Positions 1-7,000 of a stretch of 12,911 nt of DNA are shown here, in pieces; the first letter of the stretch is position 1, and every line of letters starts with the position of its first letter. The stretch covers positions 1 through 12,911 of the forward strand of contig JAAYTV010000587.1 in the NCBI GenBank assembly GCA_012523655.1. The letters are read 5' to 3'. A model generated the notes under the pieces. The model did not search any database and was not told the origin of the DNA. It saw nothing but the letters and a program-made list of their open reading frames with translations. Made by a program: the position numbers and the translations under genes. Source of the stretch: a bacterium. GTDB lineage: Bacteria > Zhuqueibacterota > Zhuqueibacteria > Residuimicrobiales > Residuimicrobiaceae.

Positions 1-912
1 CTTATTGAGCGATAGGCTCTTATCCGGCACCACCAGATCCGCATCGATCTCCATCAGAGTGCCCAGTCCGTTGCAGGTAGGGCATGCGCCATAGGGCGAG
101 TTGAAAGAGAACAGTCGCGGCGAAGGCTCTTCATAAGAGAGGCCGCAATCGAGGCAGGCGTACTGTTCGCTGAACAGCAGCTCCTGTCGGCCGATTACGT
201 CGATGATGACGATGCCGGATGCAAGTCCCAGCGCAGTCTCGATAGAGTCGGTGAGCCGCGATTGGATTCTGGGATTGATGATCAGCCGGTCGACGACGAT
301 CTCGACGTTGTGCTTTTTGTTTTTGTCGAGTTTGATCTCCTTGTCCAGTTCTAAAAGTTCGCCGTCCACGCGGACGCGCACATAGCCGTCGCGCCGCGCT
401 CCTTCAAACAGTTCGCGGTATTCGCCCTTGCGGCCGCGCACAATGGGCGCCAGAACCTGGATGCGGCTCTCCTGCGGCAACGTCATCACCTGGTCGACGA
501 TCTGCTGGATGGTTTGGCGTTCGATCTTTTTACCGCAGCGGTGGCAATAGGGAATGCCGATGCGCGCGTAAAGCAAACGCAGGTAATCATAGATCTCGGT
601 AACGGTGCCCACAGTGGAGCGGGGATTGCGGCCGGTGGAGCGCTGTTCGATGGAGATGGCCGGCGACAAGCCTTCGATATAATCCACATCCGGTTTTTCC
701 ATCAGCCCGAGAAACTGGCGCGCATAGGCGGACAGGGATTCCACATAGCGGCGCTGCCCTTCGGCGTACAGCGTATCGAAGGCCAGAGACGATTTGCCGG
801 ATCCGGAGAGGCCGGTGATTACCACCACTTTGTTCCGGGGAATCTCCAGGCTGATGTTTTTCAGATTGTGTTCGCGTGCGCCGCGGATGATGATTTTATC
901 TTTTTCGGCCAT
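1..912 (-). CDS. uvrA: UvrABC excinuclease subunit A, N-terminal part (cut by window edge)
   Basis: UvrA is the ATPase that finds bulky DNA damage and loads UvrB in nucleotide excision repair, acting as a dimer in the cytoplasm. The 304 visible codons begin at ATG 912 (MAEKDKIIIRGAREHNLKNI). Visible motifs are the first Walker A GLSGSGKSS at residues 34-42, the family stretches YVESLSAYARQFL (56-68) and STVGTVTEIYDYLRLLYAR (99-117), a CxxC pair at 123/126, and the zinc module with CxxC pairs at 253/256 and 277/280 followed by NGLG. The family is usually about 940 residues, so roughly a third is present, with the second ATPase domain outside the window. An AAGGA lies 12 nt upstream of the start, rather far. 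The gene is divergent from the TPR gene at 1279 across a 366-base gap. No LexA-type SOS box of the E. coli kind is evident. Identity is very secure. Confidence 0.97.
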   Translation of the reverse strand, partial: MAEKDKIIIRGAREHNLKNISLEIPRNKVVVITGLSGSGKSSLAFDTLYAEGQRRYVESLSAYARQFLGLMEKPDVDYIEGLSPAISIEQRSTGRNPRSTVGTVTEIYDYLRLLYARIGIPYCHRCGKKIERQTIQQIVDQVMTLPQESRIQVLAPIVRGRKGEYRELFEGARRDGYVRVRVDGELLELDKEIKLDKNKKHNVEIVVDRLIINPRIQSRLTDSIETALGLASGIVIIDVIGRQELLFSEQYACLDCGLSYEEPSPRLFSFNSPYGACPTCNGLGTLMEIDADLVVPDKSLSLNK

Positions 913-1174
913 AAAAATTTTTAATCCTTGCTGGTTTTACCTGGTGCTCTTCGGATTGCAGCGGTCCAGCAGAACCGTTGCCGCATTGCAAGCGCCGGCG
1001 TCGGTGCTGCGCGAGCGGTCGGGCTGGATGGGTCCCGTAGCCGAAGCGGCAGACCTGAACGGCCTGTACTGCGCACCGGTTTTATTACTGTGGTCCAGTG
1101 TCACCGCAGAGTCCGGTCAGAAGGCGTGATGGGAAAGCGTTAATCTACAAAATTCTCACTATTATTAAAAGTCA

Positions 1175-1209
1175 CTTTTTTCGCCCCGGCGACGGGATCG
1201 ATAAAAAAG
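1175..1209. repeat. Hairpin flanked by T6/A6 tracts, next to the TPR promoter
   Basis: C plus six T at 1175-1181 can pair with six A plus G at 1203-1209. Inside, C1182-G1183 can pair with C1199-G1200, and CCCG (1185-1188) pairs with CGGG (1193-1196) around the tetraloop GCGA, which fits the GNRA pattern. On neither strand does a T tract directly follow the GC-rich stem, so it is not a canonical Rho-independent terminator. It abuts the -35 hexamer of the TPR promoter, so it could influence that promoter or just be paired A/T tracts acting as a bent, UP-element-like region. The role is inferred and unproven. Confidence 0.4.
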
Positions 1210-1210
1210 G

Positions 1211-1239
1211 TTGATATTTTATGAAAATAATCGTAGAAT
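1211..1239 (+). promoter_or_regulatory. Sigma70-type promoter for the TPR/membrane/amidohydrolase unit
   Basis: TTGATA at 1211-1216 (5 of 6 matches to TTGACA) is followed after exactly 17 nt by TAGAAT at 1234-1239 (5 of 6 matches to TATAAT). The surrounding DNA is AT-rich, unlike the genes. Transcription would start near 1246, about 33 nt before the TPR start codon. The AGGAGA Shine-Dalgarno at 1268-1273 lies between them, 5 nt from ATG 1279. The spacing and matches make this the best promoter seen in the window. Confidence 0.55.
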
Positions 1240-1278
1240 CTGAATAAAATTCAGTCATTTCATCATTAGGAGAGAAGA

Positions 1279-2037
1279 ATGAAGCGAATGATCGTGTTGG
1301 TGGCTCTGTTTGTGCTGAGCGCCTGGGCCGGCGCACAGACTGTGGCCGAACATCTGGCAGCCGGGGACGCGGCCTATGAGCGCTATGACAACGCCGGGGC
1401 GCTGAAACACTATCAGGCAGCCTGGAAAGTGGATTCCACCGACTGCGAGGCGTTGTGGAAGATCGCCCGCAGCCATATCGACATCGGCGAGCTGGCCGAT
1501 GAGAAAACACAAAAGGTGAATTATTACGAGGGTGAAAAGTTCGCCCGCGCCGCTGTGCGGCACTGTCCGAACAGTGCGGATGCGCATTTAATGCTGGCTG
1601 TCTCCGTCGGCCGCGTTGCGCTCATGGTGGGCGGCAAAAAGAAAGTCGAGCTCTCCAAGGAGGTCAAGGCGGAAGCGGAGAAAGCGCTGGAGCTGGATCC
1701 CAACAAGGACATCGCTCATCATGTGCTGGCACGCTGGCATCGCGAAGTCACTCATCTCAGCGGCTTTTTAAAGACCTTTGCCAAAATTCTTTATGGCGGT
1801 CTGCCGCCTGCCAGCGATGAAAAAGCGGTGGACCATTTTACCAAAGCTTTGCAGATTAAACCGGATTACATCAACCATCATCTGGAGATGGGCATCACCT
1901 ACGAAGCCATGAAACAGTGGGAAGCCGCCCGCGCCGAGTATCGGAAGGTGGCGGAGCTGCCTATCGGCGCGTTCAATGATCAGCATCATAAGAAGGAAGC
2001 GGCGGAGCGGCTGGCCAAAATACTGGACAAGAAATAA
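1279..2037 (+). CDS. Exported TPR protein resembling the RMDN (FAM82) family
   Basis: This 252-residue protein starts with a classic signal peptide: KRM, then a hydrophobic stretch (5-15), then AGA before Q20, a likely signal peptidase I site. The mature part is helical with tetratricopeptide repeats, for example AAYERYDNAGALKHYQAAWK (31-50), EKALELDPNKDIAHHVLARW (134-153) and AVDHFTKALQIKPDYINHHL (183-202). The order of a long-helix repeat, the HHVLARWHREV segment, GGLPPASDEKA and the late repeat resembles proteins related to the eukaryotic regulator of microtubule dynamics (RMDN). That resemblance is from memory and says nothing about a microtubule role in bacteria. The start is fixed by AGGAGA 5 nt upstream and by the signal peptide. 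It is the first gene after the promoter at 1211-1239, with the membrane protein gene 26 nt downstream. It is likely a periplasmic scaffold whose partner and pathway are unknown. Confidence 0.85.
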   Translation: MKRMIVLVALFVLSAWAGAQTVAEHLAAGDAAYERYDNAGALKHYQAAWKVDSTDCEALWKIARSHIDIGELADEKTQKVNYYEGEKFARAAVRHCPNSADAHLMLAVSVGRVALMVGGKKKVELSKEVKAEAEKALELDPNKDIAHHVLARWHREVTHLSGFLKTFAKILYGGLPPASDEKAVDHFTKALQIKPDYINHHLEMGITYEAMKQWEAARAEYRKVAELPIGAFNDQHHKKEAAERLAKILDKK

Positions 2038-2063
2038 TCCACGCGCAAGAAACGCAAGCCGTT

Positions 2064-2312
2064 ATGTGGAAAAGAATGTTTATCGCCATGGGGTTGATCG
2101 CCGCCGGCGTGCTGCTCTGGACCGGGCGCATGTCGGTGGTGCATTTGGTCATTGGCTCGGTGCGCACGCGTATCGGCCAGTTATTCGGCGTTGACCGTCT
2201 GCGTCACTTTATCCTCAGCCTGCAGGGCATCGCCCTGCTGCTGGTTATGATCGGCGTGCTCGTTCTGATCCTGGGTGTCCGCCGAGTCCGTAATTCCGGG
2301 GACAGGAAATGA
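2064..2312 (+). CDS. Small two-helix membrane protein of unknown function
   Basis: The 82-residue product has two clear hydrophobic segments, MFIAMGLIAAGVLLW (5-19) and about residues 49-71 (LLLVMIGVLVLIL inside). A polar basic linker separates them and the tail is positively charged (RRVRNSGDRK). By the positive-inside rule both ends probably face the cytoplasm, with a short outer loop. I recognise no family. No good Shine-Dalgarno precedes ATG 2064. The in-frame ATG at 2076 has GGAAAAG just upstream and is an alternative start that would trim the first four residues. The gene is real judging by its position: 26 nt after the TPR gene, and its TGA overlaps the amidohydrolase ATG as ATGA (2309-2312), which suggests translational coupling. 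It could anchor or accompany the two exported neighbours, but that is inference. Confidence 0.75.
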   Translation: MWKRMFIAMGLIAAGVLLWTGRMSVVHLVIGSVRTRIGQLFGVDRLRHFILSLQGIALLLVMIGVLVLILGVRRVRNSGDRK

Positions 2313-3355
2313 ATCCGACGATCCTTCTGTGGCTGCTCACGCTGCTCAGCGCACCGGCGGTGGATCCACCGCAGTTTCACAGCATACCCAAAACCGACAG
2401 CCACGTGCATCTGTGCACGTTTGACTCTGCTTTTGTTCAACAGGCTCGAACGGACCGGTTTCGTCTGGTGACCATTTTGGTCGGCGCCACTGATTCGATT
2501 TCCATACAGCGTCAACGGCAGTGGGCGGTTGCGCAGGCCGGCCGCTTTCCCGGCAGGGTGTATTGGATTACCACGTTTTCACTGCAGGGCTTTGAAGAGC
2601 CCGGCTGGCAGGAGAAAACCATCGATCACTTGCGCCGGGATTTTGCCGACGGCGCCGTCGGCGTCAAGGTGTGGAAGGATATCGGCATGGTGATCCGTGA
2701 TCGCGCCGGCCGGTTCGTGATGATCGATGACTCGCGGCTCGACGGGATCTTTGACTTTATCGCCGCCAGCGGCAAACCGGTGGTCGCCCATCTCGGCGAA
2801 CCGCGCAACTGCTGGCTGCCGGTGGAGCGAATGACGGTGAACAACGATCGCTCCTATTTCAGCCGGCATCCGGAGTATCATATGTTTCTGCACCCCGAGG
2901 TGCCCTCTTATGCAGAGCAGATCCGCAGCCGGGATCACTGGCTGGAGAAAAATCCAAACCTCAAGGTCATCGGTGCACATCTCGGCAGTCTTGAGTATGA
3001 TGTGGAGGAATTGGCCAAGCGCCTCGAGCGCTATGCCAATTTCTCTGTGGATTTGACGGCGCGCATCTGCCACCTTCAGATACAGGACCGGGATCGGGTG
3101 TTGCGGTTTTTCGACCAGTACCAGGATCGACTGCTCTATGGCACGGATTTAGAGATCGAAGAGGGCGAGCAACCGGCGCAGGTGAGGGAAAAAGTGCATC
3201 GTACCTGGCGGGATGATTGGATCTATCTGAGCACCGATCAAAAACTGACCTCGCCCCTGGTCAACGGCGGATTCCGTGGGCTGAAATTAAGCCCCGCGGT
3301 TCTGCATAAAGTGCTTCATGCCAATGCCTGCACATGGCTGGGCCTGGAGGAGTAA
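2309..3355 (+). CDS. Exported amidohydrolase-2-type metal-dependent TIM-barrel hydrolase
   Basis: This 348-residue protein belongs to the amidohydrolase superfamily, whose members hydrolyse or decarboxylate small organic substrates with one or two metal ions in a TIM barrel. Visible in order: the HxH metal motif in TDSHVHL (His32, His34), candidate active-site lysines at 120/123 (VGVKVWKD), PVVAHLGEP (His161), VIGAHLGSLEYD (His224) and LLYGTD (Asp280). The C-terminal helix VLHKVLHANACTWLGL is typical of Amidohydro_2. The N-terminus (residues 4-16) is hydrophobic and ends near SAPA, so it may be exported, although the usual basic n-region is missing. GGGGACAGGAA precedes the start, which shares ATGA with the upstream gene. 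The substrate cannot be read from the sequence. The last 69 nt overlap the tail of the opposing transposase frame. No terminator is visible after the stop at 3353-3355. Confidence 0.88.
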   Translation: MNPTILLWLLTLLSAPAVDPPQFHSIPKTDSHVHLCTFDSAFVQQARTDRFRLVTILVGATDSISIQRQRQWAVAQAGRFPGRVYWITTFSLQGFEEPGWQEKTIDHLRRDFADGAVGVKVWKDIGMVIRDRAGRFVMIDDSRLDGIFDFIAASGKPVVAHLGEPRNCWLPVERMTVNNDRSYFSRHPEYHMFLHPEVPSYAEQIRSRDHWLEKNPNLKVIGAHLGSLEYDVEELAKRLERYANFSVDLTARICHLQIQDRDRVLRFFDQYQDRLLYGTDLEIEEGEQPAQVREKVHRTWRDDWIYLSTDQKLTSPLVNGGFRGLKLSPAVLHKVLHANACTWLGLEE

Positions 3356-4057
3356 AAGTTTTAAGTGGCGCCATTCCTTCACCAATCCAGTTTTGACCGG
3401 ATTGTTGACGATATATCTCGCAATTCTTCGTGTTTCTGCCTCGCTGCGCGAAAAATGATCAAAGCTTTCATGCTGCCAGAATTTTCCGGAACGATTGAGC
3501 AGCCGGTTCGCTTCGACCGCTGTATATCCTTTGATCGAATGGCTTATTTTTGCCAGACTGAAATATTCCCTTTCGCTTTTTTGCATCGGCCTGATTAAAC
3601 AATGCATATGATTTGGCAGGATGCTGTAACAGATCAAGTAATAGAACTGATTGTTGAAATGATGCCAAGTGTCAACGACGAGATGAGCCACATCCGGATT
3701 TTCCAAGTGTTTCGAACCAGAACCAGCATCCAGCGCAGCATCCCATTTTCCATAGAAGAGTGATTTTTCTCGAGCCAATCGTCTCGCACGTTCCGGGCCG
3801 CCAGGTATGCGCTCCAGCTCTGCCTTCCTTTTTTTAAATTCTTCATGCAATGACCATAGTACTTTTTTCGGCAGTGAATCAGCCAAACGACAAGTTATAC
3901 AAAAGGTCGCACCAGGCGGCTGAATATGCGGCAAATTGCGGCGATAAAACGACTCGGGAGAAAGATTGGATATACTATTTCTCCTTTCGAGAATTTGTGC
4001 AATCCGGTGGATTGCACCACGATGGACCACGAATCGCCCTACACCCCGGACGGCCAC
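3287..4057 (-). CDS. REP-associated tyrosine transposase (RAYT, Y1/HUH family), possibly decaying
   Basis: Family members are single-strand DNA nucleases that act on palindromic REP elements, and are often single-copy and domesticated. Counting from the GTG at 4057 (256 residues), motifs are RRNLPHIQPPGATFCITCRL (39-58), the HUH-type PNHMHCLI (His150, His152), FWQHESFDH (193-201) and YIVNNPVKTGLV (215-226). The N-terminal 28 residues are probably not real: family proteins begin close to the RRNLPH block, and an AAGGAG at 3981-3986 lies 7 nt before an in-frame ATA (3971-3973) where MSNLSPESFYRRN would be expected. The GTG overlaps the lhr end by 19 nt. Residue 199 is Phe where I recall many relatives having the nucleophilic Tyr. 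The last 26 or so residues read antisense to the amidohydrolase and look unlike a family tail. GC is visibly lower than in the neighbours, suggesting transfer. The family call is firm; activity is doubtful. Confidence 0.82.
   Translation of the reverse strand: MAVRGVGRFVVHRGAIHRIAQILERRNSISNLSPESFYRRNLPHIQPPGATFCITCRLADSLPKKVLWSLHEEFKKRKAELERIPGGPERARRLAREKSLFYGKWDAALDAGSGSKHLENPDVAHLVVDTWHHFNNQFYYLICYSILPNHMHCLIRPMQKSEREYFSLAKISHSIKGYTAVEANRLLNRSGKFWQHESFDHFSRSEAETRRIARYIVNNPVKTGLVKEWRHLKLLLLQAQPCAGIGMKHFMQNRGA
3971..3986 (-). promoter_or_regulatory. RAYT Shine-Dalgarno facing an in-frame ATA codon
   Basis: On the minus strand AAGGAG (3986-3981) is followed by AAATAGT and then ATA TCC AAT CTT, in frame with the transposase. 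The spacing of 7 nt is ideal for initiation. ATA is a very poor initiator, so this looks like an ATG lost by one G-to-A change, or else a rare non-canonical start. The site marks the likely original N-terminus better than the GTG at 4057. Confidence 0.5.
3997..4017. repeat. Perfect 9-bp hairpin between lhr and the RAYT gene
   Basis: GTGCAATCC at 3997-4005 is the exact inverse complement of GGATTGCAC at 4009-4017, with a 3-nt loop. The hairpin lies after the lhr stop (4039-4041) and 10 bases before the RAYT Shine-Dalgarno on the minus strand. No T-run follows on either strand, so it is not a standard intrinsic terminator. Its place directly upstream of a RAYT gene fits a REP-like palindrome recognised by that transposase. 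It could also be an mRNA-processing or attenuation hairpin. Right beside it, ACCACGA occurs twice (4016-4022 and 4026-4032). Confidence 0.55.
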
Positions 4058-7000
4058 AGGATCAGCTTGTCGCCCTCTTTTTCAAATCCATGCGTTATAA
4101 AAACCGTTGCAAGGGGATGATGCGCCGCGGGCTCGTCGTCGATGGCCCACAGTTCGATTCGTTTGCGGGGACGGAAAAATTCCGGCAGACGCAGCCACCC
4201 CTTGAGTTTTTCTGCCAGAGATTCAGCCATCTGCGGTGAAAAATAATCCGTAGTCTGCACGTGCCTGGCGAATTTTTCCACCACTGCCGCCGGCCGGTCG
4301 TTGGCATAACAGACATGATTGCCGCTGATCCGGCTGATCTCGATGGGTCGGCCGTTGCGCTGCCAGAGCTGCTTTTCCGCGACTGCCGGCAGTGTCCACA
4401 GCGGATCCAACGTCGCCAGCATGACCAGCTCCGCTTCAGCGGGTTGTGGATTTTCCAGATCAGCAAGCACCTCGGGCAAGGCGAACTGCAGCCCTGAGAT
4501 ACCTTGAGCAAAACAGCCGCGGCGGATTTCCCCCTGCCATTCCAACCGTTTCAATTGATGAAAGATCATCGGCCATGGCAATAGCCCCCGTTCGCGACGA
4601 TGCACCTCCTTGACCACCAGGCCATACCGTTGCAGCAGCAGTCGGGCCTGCTCCTCCGCCTGCCGGGCCGGGCTCATCTCGCGGCCTAGCACGCCAAAGC
4701 TGTTGATGGGAAACCAACGGGCTCCTTGCTGCTGCACGCGCAGACGCACACTTGAGCGAGTGGGATAACGGCGCAAAGGCCGGAACGGCTGCGCGGTAGA
4801 GTGAAAAGGATTGCGGGTGTCGCTGGTTTGCGATTCGCCCTCCAGCAGTGAGAGAAAACTCATATAATCATCGCATCCGGCTAGCGTTTTGTAGGCCAAA
4901 CCCCGCAGTGCTGCGAACACCTGTACCATGGACAAATCGACGCCATCACTGATGACCGGAGGAAAACAGGCGCCGTTCTCACGGAGAAAGCGCAGCACAC
5001 GCTTTTCGTTGCCCGAGAGTGCGGCGGCCCGTCTGTTTAATTCTTCGCGGCTCAAAAAAAGAGCGCCGCGGGAGACGGGCCAGAAAGCGATCAGGGTACG
5101 GCCGGTTTCGTTTTGCCGTTCCGCCACGGCGGTCGCCTCGCCGCGTTCAAGGGCCTGAGGCGGGCCTAGACCGGCTTGATCAGCATGCGCTTCCAGGCCC
5201 ATATCCTGCTCCCAGGCTTTCATCGGCAGGTAATAACCCATCCACGCCGCTGCAGACATCCGTCTTTTATGCTGCATCAAGGCATGGAAAAGTCGTACGG
5301 AATCGGCGGGCCGCTCAAAGGATCTACGCCGGACCACGGCGCGGCGGTACAGCTCTGCAAAACGATCTGGATCGCACCAGGTGGTTTCCGGCGAATCCTG
5401 TAAAAGTGCGCCCCTGAAAAGTTTTTTATCCTGCGTCAGCGCGGCCAGCGAATCGCGCAGGGTTCCGTCAGGCAGGCCGATGGCTTGCCCGATCTCCGCC
5501 AATGTTTTGGGACCACGCCGGGAGAGAAAGCGATGAATGCGATCCGCCGGCGTCTGCGCGGCCTGGGCGCCGGCCGCGGACCAGCGGTTTTGCGGATCCA
5601 AAAAAATCCGGCCGCTGCGGTGCAGCTGCTCCAGCCAGGCTTGGGGCGGCTGCGATGAACAAAGTTTCAGTTCATCGGAGGACAGCGGGCCCTGCTGTTC
5701 AATGATCTGCATCAGCTCCTCGCTGTCGCGGGCGCGGGTGTCCGGGGTCTGTTGCAGCCATCGTTGCTCCATCTCTTCGACCAGCCCCGTGGTCACTAGG
5801 GCGGGCGGCTGTTCGCGGCTCATTATTTCCGCCAGCAGCTCATTGCTGATCGCTGCGGCATGATCCGGAATGCGCGCGCGGTCGTATTCATACATGTGGC
5901 CGGCGAGAAAGCGGAACATCAATCCGGACGCCATGGGCGAGGGAGAGTGGGTGCGGACGAAATGGAGCGTGATCTCGGCCGCAGAGATTTTCACCAACAC
6001 ATGCTGCAGCGCAGGCCAATCAAACACATCCTGCAGGCAATCGCGATAGGTCTCTGCGAGGATGGGAAATTCAGGATACTGCTGCACGGTTTGTTGCAGA
6101 TCGGCACTGCGCAGTCTCTGGAGCCACAACGGAATACGTTTGCCCGGCCGCGATCGCGGCAGAATGAGGCTGCGACCTGCGTTCTGGCGAAAACGGACGG
6201 CGAACAAGGGGCTGGCGGCCAAGCCCTGCAGCAGCCATTGTTCCGCTTCTGCCAGCGAAAGCGTGAACAGCCCGTTGATGTCCAGCGGCTGGGCGCTGTC
6301 CGGGAAGCGAAAGAGCATGCCATCGTCGTCAAAGGTATATTGAAACTCGAGACGATAGCGGTGCGTCAGCGCTGCGGCCAGCACCATGGCCCAGGCGCCT
6401 GTGACCCGGCTGCCGAACGGCGCATGCACCAGCAGATGCGGCATGGTGGAGGCATCGACGAACTGCTCCACCACCACCGTCGTGTCGGTGGGCACACAGC
6501 CGGTATGCTTTAGCTGGCGTTGCAGATAGTGATAGAGATTTTCCGCTGCCGCGGCATCGCAGTGGCAGTTCTGCTGCAGCCAGGTGATGGGATCGGACTG
6601 CCGCAGCACCTCGGCGCGCAAAGCGCCGGCGGCCGCGCAGGTGGAAAAATTTTTGAACAGCGGTTCACCCTTCCAGAACGGCGATCTCGGCAGATTGGCC
6701 TGGATCGGGCAGACGTGGATTTCGTTGCGATCGATCTTTTGAATCCGCCACTCGCTGTTGCCGAGAAAAAAATGATCGCCCACCTTTGATTCAAAGACAA
6801 ACTCTTCTTCCACTTCGCCCACTTTTTTCCGTTCCCCGGCCAGAACGACAGTAAAGTAACCGCGGTCCGGGATTGTGCCGCTGTTCAAAACCGCCAGCAG
6901 CCGGCTGCCGCGACGGCCGATCAGCCGGTCGTTGATCCGGTCCCAGGAAAGCCGCGGCTGCAGTCCGGCCAATGGTGCGTCGCTGAATCGCCCGGCCAAC

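Larger units (their letters stand above)
913..1278. other. Divergent intergenic region between uvrA and the TPR gene
   Basis: This gap has two parts of different composition. About 925-1140 is GC-rich and lacks stops in at least three frames: two on plus, and one on minus of about 59 codons ending in TAA near 942. None of these has a good ribosome binding site or a recognisable protein. The segment also contains an imperfect inverted repeat (TGCAGCGG near 956, CCGC and TGCA near 980-989). About 1141-1278 is AT-rich and holds a tract-flanked hairpin (1175-1209), a sigma70-type promoter (1211-1239) and the Shine-Dalgarno of the TPR gene. No convincing uvrA promoter was found. The GC-rich part could be a decayed gene, a dispersed non-coding repeat or a small RNA; the sequence alone does not decide. 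Confidence 0.6.

Noticed and set aside
514..924. 136-codon plus-strand frame opposite uvrA
   Set aside because: It is antisense to conserved uvrA sequence, including the Walker A motif, and has no homology I recognise.
928..1143. 71-codon plus-strand frame in the uvrA-TPR gap
   Set aside because: It has no Shine-Dalgarno and an Arg/Ala/Val-rich translation with no motifs, and two other frames are equally open over the same bases. I describe the region as intergenic instead.
1175..1209. Rho-independent terminator for uvrA-side or TPR-side transcripts
   Set aside because: Both T tracts precede rather than follow the GC stem on their strand, and the genes diverge here, so no transcript needs to end.
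3383..3404. Inverted repeat CAATCC ... GGATTG near the 3' end of the RAYT gene, resembling the core of the 3997-4017 hairpin
   Set aside because: It encodes the conserved NNPVKTGL motif of the transposase, so the similarity is better explained by codon content than by a second REP element.
3340..3420. Shared terminator between the convergent amidohydrolase and RAYT genes
   Set aside because: No GC-rich stem followed by a T-run is present on either strand. The short GGCGCC palindrome alone is not enough.
5860..6513. 217-codon plus-strand open frame, with other plus-strand frames, opposite lhr
   Set aside because: All are antisense to the intact Lhr frame and have low-complexity, His/Arg/Gly-rich translations without motifs.
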